Shown piece after piece: positions 22,912-31,713 of a stretch of DNA of 56,222 nucleotides. The notes beneath the pieces are model-generated. The model did not search any database, was not told where the DNA came from, and was given only the letters and a program-made list of their open reading frames with translations. A program made the translations under genes and the position numbers. Numbering within the stretch: the first letter of the stretch is position 1; each line of letters starts with the position of its first letter. This DNA is from Flemingiibacterium sp964430755 (GTDB taxonomy: Bacteria > Bacillota > Clostridia > Oscillospirales > CAG-272): NCBI GenBank assembly GCA_964430755.1, contig CAYSFT010000011.1, positions 1-56,222 on the forward strand. Reading direction: 5' to 3'.

Positions 22912-24221
22912 CAGACAAGCGCCGGCTCTTTGTCGGCTTTTTTGATTTCAGTCTTCTCGGGAGTTTTTTCTTCCTTTGCGGTCATGTTTTCGCGTGCAAC
23001 AGAGAGCATCAGCTTGATACGGTTCTCTTGGTTTACGCGAGTTGCGCCGGGGTCGTAGTCAATCGGAACGATATTCGATTCGGGATGAAGCTCGCGCAGT
23101 CTGCGTATCATGCCCTTACCAACGATATGATTAGGCAGGCAGCCGAACGGCTGTGCACAAACGATATTGCCGTAACCGCCCTCGATAAGCTCGAGCATTT
23201 CGGCAGTGAGCAACCAGCCTTCGCCCATTTTTGAGCCATAGCCGACAACGCCGTTTACGAGCGATTTTAGGTGATCATAAGCAGTCGGCGCTTTGAAGAT
23301 ACCCTGCTCGTTAATTATGTCTATCATGAATTTTTCCATGCCGACAAGGTAATCGAAAAGTATCTTGCAGACGGCAAATTTAGCTTTGCTTCCGCCGTAA
23401 AGCTTGATGTCCTCCATGCGGTTGTCAACCTTGAAAAGGATAAAGCTCATAAGGCCCGGAACCATGACCTCACAGCCCTCGGAAGCTAAAAATTCCTCAA
23501 GGTGATTGTTTGCAAGCGAGGAGAATTTTACGTAAATCTCGCCAACGATACCAACCTTGACGCGCTCACGTGTACGGTCAGTCGGAATCTTCGCAAAATC
23601 GTCGGCAATCTTCTGCATATAAGAGCGCATAACACCCTTTGCAAAGCCTTTTCCGTTTGCAAACTCCGCCGTCAGCGTATCCGCCCAGCGGTCAACGAGC
23701 TTATCGGTTGCGCCGTTTACGGTTTCGTAAGGACGAACCTGGTTTGCAAGCAGCATTAAAAGGTCACCGTATGCCATTGCCGCAATGAGACGGCGGATGA
23801 GACCGAGAGAAAGCTTAAAGCCGCTGTTTTTCTCAAGCCCCGATAGATTCAGTGAGATGACGGGAATGTGACCGAGCCCTGCGTTTTTGAGTGCCTTACG
23901 AAGCAGATGGATATAGTTTGAAGCGCGACAGCCGCCGCCTGTTTGTGTCATGATAAGCGCAACCTTGTTAAGGTCATATTTGCCGCTCATCAGCGCATCA
24001 ATCATCTGTCCGATAACAAGAAGCGCAGGATAACACGTGTCGTTGTGGACATATTTCAGTCCCGTTTCAACAACACTGCGTCCCTCATTTTGTAAAAGCT
24101 CGACATTGTAGCCCTCGTTTTTGAAAACGCGCATGAGCAATTTGAAATGTGTTCCGAGCATATTAGGGACAAGGATCGTGTAATCCTTTTTCATCTCTTT
24201 TGTAAATTCTATTCGTTCCAT
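22911..24221 (-). CDS. C-terminal part of a 2-hydroxyacyl-CoA dehydratase activase-related protein, separate gene
   Basis: A 436-residue protein matching the C-terminal third of the large (about 1400-residue) dehydratase activase-related proteins of Clostridia. Typical segments are VETGLKYVHNDTCYPALLVI, SGKYDLNKVALIMTQTGGGC and GYGNIVCAQPFGCLPNHIVG, with cysteines suited to an iron-sulfur cluster. In most relatives I recall, this follows the activase in one chain. Here the two are separated by a 629-base gap packed with repeats. An AGGATG ribosome site and the overlap with cca suggest that it is translated. Its enzymatic role is undefined. Confidence 0.82.
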   Translation of the reverse strand: MERIEFTKEMKKDYTILVPNMLGTHFKLLMRVFKNEGYNVELLQNEGRSVVETGLKYVHNDTCYPALLVIGQMIDALMSGKYDLNKVALIMTQTGGGCRASNYIHLLRKALKNAGLGHIPVISLNLSGLEKNSGFKLSLGLIRRLIAAMAYGDLLMLLANQVRPYETVNGATDKLVDRWADTLTAEFANGKGFAKGVMRSYMQKIADDFAKIPTDRTRERVKVGIVGEIYVKFSSLANNHLEEFLASEGCEVMVPGLMSFILFKVDNRMEDIKLYGGSKAKFAVCKILFDYLVGMEKFMIDIINEQGIFKAPTAYDHLKSLVNGVVGYGSKMGEGWLLTAEMLELIEGGYGNIVCAQPFGCLPNHIVGKGMIRRLRELHPESNIVPIDYDPGATRVNQENRIKLMLSVARENMTAKEEKTPEKTEIKKADKEPALV

Positions 24222-24251
24222 ATATGTTCATCCTTTCGGGATATTGGAAGT

Positions 24252-24425
24252 GGTATGCGTTTGCGTATGGGAGTACGCGGCTTTCTTGAGGCATTCGCGA
24301 AGCGATATGCTAAAAGCATACTGGCAAAAAACTTTAAACAACGCAAAGCTCATAGAGGCATTGCATAAAGCTCCGAAAACGCTCTCGGTAGTCGGGGCCC
24401 CTTCCCCAACAACCGCATAGTGGTC
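24252..24425 (-). repeat. Family B intergenic repeat, reverse copy
   Basis: It is the reverse complement of the copies at 16751-16945 and 37521-37712, with the landmarks tacgcggctttcttgaggca, atatgctaaaagcatactgg and cgctctcggtagtcgggg. It lies in the gap between the two activase-related genes. Confidence 0.75.
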
Positions 24426-24465
24426 ATCGTTTCTCTTATCATATCTTTGGCTTAATCCGAAAAAA

Positions 24466-24524
24466 CGCCTCATCCGTCTCGCTTCGCTCGACACCTTCTC
24501 CCACCGGAGAAGGCTTTAGGTTAG
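24466..24524. repeat. Family C repeat, single copy
   Basis: The ctcatccgtctcgcttcgctc segment leads into a ccttctccc/cggagaagg hairpin. It is one of three repeat families stacked in this gap. Confidence 0.75.
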
Positions 24525-24564
24525 TCTAAGCCGCAAAACGAAAGAAAAAGTGTAATCTGCGCTA

Positions 24565-24850
24565 AAGAAGCAATGAAGCCATTGAGACGCCGACGAAGCT
24601 GGCGGCGGAGAAACAGTTACGGCTAACAAAGCGAATCCGGAGCCGTAAGGCGGAGTTGAGTGCGAATCGGGCGAGGGCAAAGGAAAGAGGGGGAGCTCGA
24701 GTGCACTCGCCGAAGGCGATGTGCTGTGGAACACCATTGCGCCAGCATTGGTTGTCGTTCCCTTCGGAAGATACGAAGCTCGAAGCGCATCACTTCGAAT
24801 CAAGCAACACAAAGATTGCGCTCATCCGAGCTACACTAATCCGCCAGGCA
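24565..24850 (-). repeat. Family A reverse copy and trailing sequence
   Basis: Family A is recognisable from about 24565 to 24700 (gaagcaatgaagccattgag to gggggagctcgag). The following 150 bases to the activase stop codon are unique here and carry no gene that I can support. Confidence 0.65.
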
Positions 24851-27778
24851 TCAAGCCTTCCCCTCGCGTTCCTTCGCTTCACAAGCGGCAAAAAGACTGC
24901 GAAGTCTTATCTTAACCGCACCGAGATTGGTAATCTCATCAATCTTGATCTGCGTATAGATCTTGCCCGCGCTCTCAAGTATGGAGCGCACCTCGTCAGT
25001 TGTGATCGCGTCAACGCCGCAGCCGAACGAAACAAGCTGTACAAGGTTCATGTCCGCCTTGTCGCCGATATATTTCGCCGCCGCATAAAGACGCGAATGA
25101 TATGTCCACTGATTGAGTACACCAACGGGGAATTTTTCCACATGATGACTGACCGCATCCTCGGTTACAACAACCGCACCGCACTCGCAGATAAGACGGT
25201 CAATGCCGTGATTTATTTCGGGGTCAACGTGATACGGTCTGCCCGAAAGCACGATGATCGGCATATTCTTTTCGTGCGCGATCTTTATAAATTCTTCGCC
25301 CTTTTCTCGAACCTTTGCGAGGAACGATTCTCTCTCGGCATAAGCCGCCTTGCACGCTGCCGCAACTTCCTTTTTGTCAAGTCCGTCGAAATACTTCGAG
25401 AGAATCTCATATATCTTAACCGAAAAATCCTTCGGACGGTGAACACCAATGTAATCCTGTATAAACTTCGTGCCGCGCACCCTCGGCACGTTCGCACCGA
25501 TAACCTCGGGATAATATGCAACAACGGGACAGTTGTAATGATTGTCGCCGAGCTTTTCGTTGAAGTTGTAGGTCATGCAGGGATAGAATATCGCGTCAAC
25601 TCCGTCGTCGATCAGCGCTTCAATGTGACCGTGAAGTAACTTCGCCGGGAAGCATACCGTGTCGGACGGAATAGTCTGCTGACCTTTTAAGTAAAGCTTG
25701 CGGTCGGAACGCGGACTCAGTACCACCTCAAAGCCGAGACGAGTGAAAAATGCGTGCCAGAACGGGAGCATCTCATACATATTGAGTCCCATAGGAAGAC
25801 CGATACGCGCACGTGGTGAATCGGGTTTTGTGTTGTATGAATTAAGCAGTTCAAGCTTGTATTCGTAAAGGTCGTAATATTCGAGCACACCGCCGCGTGC
25901 CGTGGGACGCTCACAACGGTTGCCGCCGATGAATTTGCGTCCGCCGTCAAAGGTGTTAACGGTGAGTCTGCAGTGGTTTTCGCAAAGGCCGCAGGTCGTA
26001 ACCTTGACCTCATGCTTGAAATTCGCAAGCTTGTCTGCGCCTAAAAGCGTCGTTGTACCGTCGGAGCAGTCACGTGCATATATTGCCGCACCGTAAGCGC
26101 CCATGAGTCCTGCGATATTGGGACGAACGACATTTCTGCCAATTTCTTGCTCAAACGCACGGAGTACCGCGTCATTAAGGAACGTACCGCCCTGAACGAC
26201 GATATTTTCGCCGAGCGAATCCGCACCCGATGCACGTATAACCTTGTAAAGCGCATTTTTTACAACGGAAATGGAAAGTCCCGCGGAAATATTGTCAACA
26301 GTCGCGCCATCCTTTTGTGCCTGCTTTACGGAGGAGTTCATGAAGACCGTACAGCGTGAGCCGAGGTCAACGGGCGCCGCCGCGAAAAGTCCCTCTTTTG
26401 CAAAATCGGCAATGTCAACGCCGAGCGCACCTGCGAAGGTCTGCAGGAACGAGCCGCAGCCGGATGAACACGCTTCGTTGAGGAAGATGTTGTCAATCGC
26501 GCCGTTTCTGATCTTGAAGCACTTGATGTCCTGACCGCCGATATCAATGATAAAATCGACACCCGGCATGAATTTTTTCGCCGCAAAGAAGTGTGCCATT
26601 GTCTCAACGATGCCGAAATCGACTGCAAACGCATTCTTGACGATCTCCTCACCGTAACCGGTGACCGCAGAGCCGACGATCTTTATCTCGGGATACTTTG
26701 CGTAAAAATCCATGAGAAACTCGCGTATTATCGGAACGGGATTGCCGTTGTTGGGACGGTAAAGCGAACAGAGTATGTCGCCGTCCTTGCTCATTGCAAC
26801 GACCTTCACCGTGGTCGAGCCTGCGTCAATGCCTATGTATGCATCCCCCTTGTAAGCCTCGGGAGAGATATATTCAACCTTGTCTGCCGCGTGACGGGAT
26901 GCAAACTCGTCATATTCCGCCTGTTCACGGAAAAGCGGCGGACAGGAGAGGTAACGTCCCTCTGTTTTGTAACCGGAGATACGCTCAATAGCCTCGGCAA
27001 GAGTTGCCTTATCGCTGGCAAGATCAGCACCGTAAGCTGCACCCATCGCAACAAAATAGAGCGAATTATCGGGACAGATGCCCGTGAGTCCGAGCGATTT
27101 GTCGAAAGCACTGCGCAGTCCGTCCATGAACGTAAGCGGTCCGCCGAGATAAACGACGTTACCCTCAATGGGACGTCCCTGCGCGAGACCTGCGATGGTT
27201 TGGTTTACGACCGCCATAAAGATACTTGCGGCAATGTCCTCTTTTTTCGCACCCTGATTGATAAGCGGCTGAATGTCACTTTTCGCGAAAACTCCGCAGC
27301 GTGACGCGATGGTGTAAATTTTCTCACAGCCGTGCGAAAGCTCGTTTAAATCGTCAGGTGTGATAGCAAGAAGCGTCGCCATCTGGTCAATGAACGCACC
27401 CGTACCGCCTGCACATGAGCCGTTCATGCGCACTTCCATCGTGCCGTCGAGATAGAGTATCTTCGCATCCTCGCCGCCAAGCTCGATAACGACATCGGTT
27501 TCGGGAATGAGACGCTTCACGGCAAGACGTGTTGCATAAACCTCCTGAACAAAACCGATACCGCACGATTCCGCCATACCCATACCGGCAGAGCCTGAGA
27601 TGGAAATAACCGCATCGGAAGCGCCTTTTACTTCATCGCGAAGTGTTTGAAGAAGCGCGGCAGTTGCCTCGGTTATCTGCGCGAAGTGACGCTTATATGA
27701 TTTATAGACGATGTTATTTTGGTCATCGAGAACAACGCATTTAAGAGTTGTTGAACCAACATCAAGTCCGATTCTCAT
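24851..27778 (-). CDS. 2-hydroxyacyl-CoA dehydratase activase-related protein (double ASKHA ATPase)
   Basis: A 975-residue protein with two BcrAD/BadFG-type ATPase domains: one begins GLDVGSTTLKCVVLDDQ at residue 3 and the other GIDAGSTTVKVVAMSKDG near residue 315. Cluster-binding segments NGSCAGGTGAFIDQMA and NEACSSGCGSFLQTFAGAL are both present. A cysteine-rich linker (CGLCENHCRL) and a DUF2229-type region complete it. Small relatives (HgdC) inject an electron into radical dehydratases at the cost of ATP; the role of these large versions is unsettled. The chain stops at IRLRSLFAACEAKEREGKA, where relatives normally continue into the domain encoded at 22911-24221. It has an AAGGAG site before the ATG and heads the transcript that includes cca and thiI. 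Confidence 0.85.
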   Translation of the reverse strand: MRIGLDVGSTTLKCVVLDDQNNIVYKSYKRHFAQITEATAALLQTLRDEVKGASDAVISISGSAGMGMAESCGIGFVQEVYATRLAVKRLIPETDVVIELGGEDAKILYLDGTMEVRMNGSCAGGTGAFIDQMATLLAITPDDLNELSHGCEKIYTIASRCGVFAKSDIQPLINQGAKKEDIAASIFMAVVNQTIAGLAQGRPIEGNVVYLGGPLTFMDGLRSAFDKSLGLTGICPDNSLYFVAMGAAYGADLASDKATLAEAIERISGYKTEGRYLSCPPLFREQAEYDEFASRHAADKVEYISPEAYKGDAYIGIDAGSTTVKVVAMSKDGDILCSLYRPNNGNPVPIIREFLMDFYAKYPEIKIVGSAVTGYGEEIVKNAFAVDFGIVETMAHFFAAKKFMPGVDFIIDIGGQDIKCFKIRNGAIDNIFLNEACSSGCGSFLQTFAGALGVDIADFAKEGLFAAAPVDLGSRCTVFMNSSVKQAQKDGATVDNISAGLSISVVKNALYKVIRASGADSLGENIVVQGGTFLNDAVLRAFEQEIGRNVVRPNIAGLMGAYGAAIYARDCSDGTTTLLGADKLANFKHEVKVTTCGLCENHCRLTVNTFDGGRKFIGGNRCERPTARGGVLEYYDLYEYKLELLNSYNTKPDSPRARIGLPMGLNMYEMLPFWHAFFTRLGFEVVLSPRSDRKLYLKGQQTIPSDTVCFPAKLLHGHIEALIDDGVDAIFYPCMTYNFNEKLGDNHYNCPVVAYYPEVIGANVPRVRGTKFIQDYIGVHRPKDFSVKIYEILSKYFDGLDKKEVAAACKAAYAERESFLAKVREKGEEFIKIAHEKNMPIIVLSGRPYHVDPEINHGIDRLICECGAVVVTEDAVSHHVEKFPVGVLNQWTYHSRLYAAAKYIGDKADMNLVQLVSFGCGVDAITTDEVRSILESAGKIYTQIKIDEITNLGAVKIRLRSLFAACEAKEREGKA

Positions 27779-27849
27779 CAGATTTCATTCTCCTTGTCTG
27801 TATAATTTTATATATGAAACTGTCAGTAAAAATCACAATAATACATTAT

Positions 27850-27878
27850 ATTATATCACATAAAATTCATATGTGCAA
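27850..27878 (-). promoter_or_regulatory. Promoter of the activase-cca-thiI transcript
   Basis: TTGCAC and TATAAT on the minus strand are separated by 17 bases, about 70 bases before the start codon. Confidence 0.65.
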
Positions 27879-27956
27879 TATACAGAGTGTAAATATTTTT
27901 GATTTTGACGTGAAGTTTGGGGTTTCGATGTTTGCCCTCGTCCGACAAAGTTGCCC

Positions 27957-28400
27957 TCATCAGTCAAAGTTGCGAGGCAATCTTTTACAGCTATCCCCCA
28001 AGGGAAGCCTTTGGAGTTGATTTGCGTATGAGACGAAATATATGGGGACTTTTTGAGATATCATCGAATTTTGCTTCGCAGCGCAAAGTTACTTTTAGCC
28101 TCTCACTTTGGGAGAGGTGGCGAGCGAAGCGAGACGGAGAGGGTGTCTCGCCCTTTGGGAGACAGGTGCAAAAGATTTGCTTCGCAAAGTTACCCAACGC
28201 CTTCCCTTGGGGGAAGGTGGCACGCCAACGGCGTGACGGATGAGGGCAAACTCCGCCTGACGGCTCCTGATTCGCTTCGTCAGCGGTGACCGTTCGTAAC
28301 TTTTGTAGGGGGCGACGTCCTCGACGCCCCGCTTGCACCTTCATCGCCTCCGCCGCGAAAAAACGCCGCTTTGCGGCTGAAGTTAGTCAGAGTCGCAAAA
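27957..28400. repeat. Composite repeat island: three family C copies, a family A fragment, families D and E
   Basis: Family C copies lie at 27957-28015, 28097-28147 and 28196-28250. A short family A fragment (aactccgcctgacggctcc) lies at 28251-28292. Family D (gggggcgacgtcctcgacgc, a strong hairpin) lies at 28299-28335, and family E (gcggctgaagttagt) at 28362-28400. The 732-base gap has no gene. Confidence 0.75.
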
Positions 28401-28448
28401 AGTGCACACTTTTTTACAAATACTGTTCAATCTATTCATAAAATCGTG

Positions 28449-28477
28449 TTGACAATATCGTCGGCTCGTTGTATAAT
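28449..28477 (+). promoter_or_regulatory. Promoter of the lipoprotein-desulfurase pair
   Basis: TTGACA and TATAAT are separated by 17 bases, about 35 bases before the lipoprotein start. Confidence 0.85.
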
Positions 28478-28510
28478 ATCATCATAAAATAAAAAATCAA
28501 GAGGTAAAAA

Positions 28511-29041
28511 ATGAAAATAACCAAATTTGTATCCCTGCTTGCAGCATTTCTGCTTGCGGCATCAATGTTCACATCCTGCGGCAAGGATGCCACCGAAATC
28601 ATGGGCTTTCAGGAAATTTCCGCAGAGGGGCATTCCTATGACCTTTTCGTTCCCGATGAATGGATCGTCAATACTTCAACCGGCGTAACATCAGCATATG
28701 CCGCTCCGGATGACCGCTCAAACGTCTCCGTTACATCCTTTGTTGCAAGCAAGGAATTTTCCTCAATAGACGCGCTCTGGGAATCGACCGAGCCTTCGCT
28801 CAAGGCTCTTTACCCCGATCTCGAATATATTTGCAACGGAGTTGAAACCACACTCGACGGTGCTCCTGCCAAGGAATATATCTTCACGGGAACAGTCGCC
28901 GAGGTAAAATATACAGTCCGACAGATTGTTGCACTTCATAAGGGCGATTTTTATATGTTCACATTTACCGCCATTCCCGATAAATATGTAGAACATACAG
29001 AAGATATCGCCGCTATCCTCGATTATTTCACATTCAATTGA
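28511..29041 (+). CDS. Secreted lipoprotein of unknown function
   Basis: A 176-residue lipoprotein. A signal peptide (KITKFVSLLAAFLLAASM) ends at the lipobox MFTSCG, with Cys at about residue 23. The mature domain has the layout of small PsbP/Mog1-like or DcrB-like folds: a segment around YDLFVPDEWIVNTSTG, then the central strands, and a C-terminal ...AAILDYFTFN. I see no catalytic motif and can give no function. It shares a transcript with the cysteine desulfurase, whose start lies within a few bases of this stop codon. Confidence 0.8.
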   Translation: MKITKFVSLLAAFLLAASMFTSCGKDATEIMGFQEISAEGHSYDLFVPDEWIVNTSTGVTSAYAAPDDRSNVSVTSFVASKEFSSIDALWESTEPSLKALYPDLEYICNGVETTLDGAPAKEYIFTGTVAEVKYTVRQIVALHKGDFYMFTFTAIPDKYVEHTEDIAAILDYFTFN

Positions 29042-29043
29042 TA

Positions 29044-30219
29044 ATGGATAAAATATATTTCGACAACTGCGCAACAACTCCGCTCTGCCATGAAGCAAAA
29101 GAAGCCATGTGCTCGGCAATGAGCTTTTACGGTAACCCCTCCTCGCTTCACTCAATGGGCGTCGAGGCTGAAAAATTAGTCTGTGATTCAAGACGTGCCA
29201 TTTTGTCCTCTCTCGGCATAAGAAGCGTCACCAAGCTCACCGAAAAACAGCTTATTTTCACGGCAAGCGGCACTGAAGCCGACAACCTTGCCCTGCTCGG
29301 AACAATGTCGGCGAAGGGCTATAACAAGAAGAAAATTATTATCTCCGACAGTGAACATCCTGCGATTATGGAGCCTGCCGCTTTTCTTGAGCGCAACGGC
29401 TTCAACGTCGTTAGAATCCCAACCGTCGGCGGTGAGCCCGATTATGACATGATCGCACGGGAGGTCGATTCGAACACCGTTCTCGTAAGCTTTATGCTCG
29501 TCAATAACGAAACCGGTGCTGTTTACGATATAAAACGCATATCGGACATCGTAAAGCGTGTTAATCCCGATATACTCGTTCACACCGACTGCGTTCAGGG
29601 TTACATGAACATTCCGTTCACCGAACGCTCGCTCGGCGCTGATATGATCTCGCTCAGTGCGCATAAGATCGGCGGTCCCAAGGGTGTCGGCGCACTTTAT
29701 GTAACTGCCGATATGTTAAAAAAACGCCGTATTGTTCCGATAATACACGGCGGCGGTCAGGAATCGGGCATGCGCTCTGGAACTGAAAATCTGCTCGGTA
29801 TCGTCGGCTTTGGCGCGGCGGTTAAAAGCGTTTTTCTCATGCGTGAGGTTTACTCAAAAAACAAAGCAAGCCTGCGTGAATATATAATCGAACGTCTCTC
29901 TGACGAAACGCGCTTTGCCGGCGTGAAGCTCAATCTCCCGAAAAACAGCGCGCCACACGTTTTAAGCGTCACTCTCCCTAATATCAAAAGTGAAACCATG
30001 CTCCACCGTCTCTCGCTTGACGGAATCTTCATTTCAAGCGGTTCTGCCTGCTCATCGAATACAGGACACAAAAGTCACGTCCTGCGTGCGTTCGGTCTTT
30101 CCGACCGTGAGGCAGACTGTACTGTCCGTATCAGCCTCGGTTCACAGAATACACTCGACGAGGTTGATAAATTCCTCGCATCCTTTGAAGCGGCATTGAA
30201 AACGCTGGTCAGAATCTAA
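29044..30219 (+). CDS. Cysteine desulfurase, NifS/IscS family
   Basis: A 391-residue PLP enzyme that removes sulfur from cysteine to give alanine and an enzyme persulfide, feeding iron-sulfur, tRNA-thiolation or other pathways. The N-terminal IYFDNCATTPL, the Schiff-base lysine region SLSAHKIGGPKGVGALY and the catalytic cysteine loop FISSGSACSSNTGHKSH are all present. The length is typical. I take ATG 29044 as the start; a TTG two codons earlier overlaps the preceding stop codon and is the alternative. No clear ribosome site is visible, so translation may be coupled to the lipoprotein. It could be the sulfur donor for ThiI. Confidence 0.88.
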   Translation: MDKIYFDNCATTPLCHEAKEAMCSAMSFYGNPSSLHSMGVEAEKLVCDSRRAILSSLGIRSVTKLTEKQLIFTASGTEADNLALLGTMSAKGYNKKKIIISDSEHPAIMEPAAFLERNGFNVVRIPTVGGEPDYDMIAREVDSNTVLVSFMLVNNETGAVYDIKRISDIVKRVNPDILVHTDCVQGYMNIPFTERSLGADMISLSAHKIGGPKGVGALYVTADMLKKRRIVPIIHGGGQESGMRSGTENLLGIVGFGAAVKSVFLMREVYSKNKASLREYIIERLSDETRFAGVKLNLPKNSAPHVLSVTLPNIKSETMLHRLSLDGIFISSGSACSSNTGHKSHVLRAFGLSDREADCTVRISLGSQNTLDEVDKFLASFEAALKTLVRI

Positions 30220-30228
30220 ATTTACTTT

Positions 30229-30364
30229 AAGGAAATATACGTGAAAATAAATTTTCACGTCACGAATTTTTGTCTTTGTCGGCTTCGCCTCCAATTTGCA
30301 AGCAAACCGACAAAAATATCGACGATAAGGAAGTCTTTGCAGAGCAAAGACAGGGCAATTAAAC
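30229..30364 (+). promoter_or_regulatory. Structured leader upstream of proA
   Basis: Three hairpins lie in order: a perfect 9-bp stem ACGTGAAAA/TTTTCACGT (30239-30260); TTTGC/GCAAA followed by CCG (30295-30309), itself enclosed by TTTGTCGG/CCGACAAA; and AAGGAA followed by GTCTTTGC-AGA-GCAAAGAC (30327-30351). The same order with different but complementary arms occurs before the amidotransferase gene at 34308-34410. The proA ribosome site AGGG follows the last hairpin. Confidence 0.55.
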
Positions 30365-31612
30365 ATGGAAGTATTTGAATACGTAAAATCGGTCTGCACT
30401 GCGGCAAACAGCGCAAAACCGGCACTCGCCGCGGCATCCGCAAAAAAGAAAAACGATGTCCTTGCGCGTATCGCCGAGTTGTTACGTCTTGAAAGCGACG
30501 CAATAATCACCGCGAACGGACTTGACCTTGCAAATGCCGATGCAAACGGCGTACCCGGCCCGATGCTCGACCGCCTGAAGCTTGACAAAAAACGCATCGA
30601 CGGTATCGCAGACAGTCTTTGTGAGCTTATCATGCTCGAGGATCCGATCGGCTCAGGCACACGAACCACTCGCCCTAACGGACTTATAATCGAGCATATC
30701 CGTGTACCGCTCGGCGTTGCGGCGATTATTTACGAAGCACGTCCGAACGTCACCGTTGACGCGGCGGCACTCTGCATCAAAACAGGTAACGCTTGTGTAC
30801 TTCGCGGAGGCAAGGAAGCGATTGAAACCAACCGTGTGCTCGTTTCTCTTATGCGCCGCGCACTCGCTGACAATTCTCTTCCCAAGGATGCAGTCTCGCT
30901 CATCGACAACACCACCCGTGAGGGCTCAACGGCACTCATGAAAATGCGCGGACTTATTGACTTGCTTGTGCCTCGCGGAGGTGCAGGACTTATCCGCAGT
31001 GTTGTTGATAACGCAACCGTGCCCGTTATCGAAACGGGAGCCGGAAACTGTCACATTTACATCGACAAGACCGCCGATCACGAGCTTGGCATCAAGGTTG
31101 CAATAAACGCAAAAATGTCACGTCCGTCAGTCTGCAATGCGATTGAAACGATGCTTATACACGAAAGCGAGGCGGCAGAGTTCCTTCCGAAGTTTGTAAA
31201 CGCGCTCGACGGAAAGCCGCTCGAAATACGCGGATGCGACAAAACACGTACCATTATCGACTGTGCGGCGGCGACGGACGAGGACTATGCAACCGAATAC
31301 GACGATTATATTTTAGCCGTCAAAATCGTTTCGGGAATCGACGAAGCCATCGCGCACATAAACAAATACAACACCGGCCACAGCGAAGCGATCATCACAC
31401 GTGACATGGCAAATGCGGCAAAATTCCGTTCGGAAATCGACGCGGCGGCAGTTTACGTCAACGCATCGACACGTTTCACCGACGGCGGTGAGTTCGGCTT
31501 CGGTGCAGAGCTTGGCATATCAACTCAAAAGCTTCATGCACGCGGCCCGATGGGACTCGAAGCCCTCACAACGGGAAAATATCTCATAACCGGTAACGGT
31601 CAGGTTAGATAA
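30365..31612 (+). CDS. proA: Gamma-glutamyl phosphate reductase
   Basis: A 415-residue enzyme of the aldehyde dehydrogenase superfamily that reduces gamma-glutamyl phosphate to glutamate semialdehyde with NADPH in proline synthesis. Signature segments include RVPLGVAAIIYEARPNVTVD and VLRGGKEAIETN. NAKMSRPSVCNAIETML holds the catalytic Cys, and STRFTDGGEFGFGAELGIS lies near the C-terminus. The normal partner proB is not in the window. A structured leader precedes it and a terminator follows. Confidence 0.95.
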   Translation: MEVFEYVKSVCTAANSAKPALAAASAKKKNDVLARIAELLRLESDAIITANGLDLANADANGVPGPMLDRLKLDKKRIDGIADSLCELIMLEDPIGSGTRTTRPNGLIIEHIRVPLGVAAIIYEARPNVTVDAAALCIKTGNACVLRGGKEAIETNRVLVSLMRRALADNSLPKDAVSLIDNTTREGSTALMKMRGLIDLLVPRGGAGLIRSVVDNATVPVIETGAGNCHIYIDKTADHELGIKVAINAKMSRPSVCNAIETMLIHESEAAEFLPKFVNALDGKPLEIRGCDKTRTIIDCAAATDEDYATEYDDYILAVKIVSGIDEAIAHINKYNTGHSEAIITRDMANAAKFRSEIDAAAVYVNASTRFTDGGEFGFGAELGISTQKLHARGPMGLEALTTGKYLITGNGQVR

Positions 31613-31618
31613 AAATCA

Positions 31619-31650
31619 AGGGAACTGTTTTTGCAGCTCCCTTTTTGTTT
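31619..31650 (+). terminator. proA terminator
   Basis: AGGGAACTG pairs with CAGCTCCCT (one mismatch) across a short T-rich loop, followed by a T-run. Confidence 0.8.
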
Positions 31651-31663
31651 TGTATGGTAAAGC

Positions 31664-31697
31664 AAAAAAAGCCTGCGCCGTTAATTTGACGCAGACC
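31664..31697 (-). terminator. Terminator of the zinc-ribbon membrane protein operon
   Basis: On the minus strand GTCTGCG pairs with CGCAGGC (one wobble), followed by seven T residues. Confidence 0.75.
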
Positions 31698-31713
31698 TTT
31701 GTTATAGTTATAA

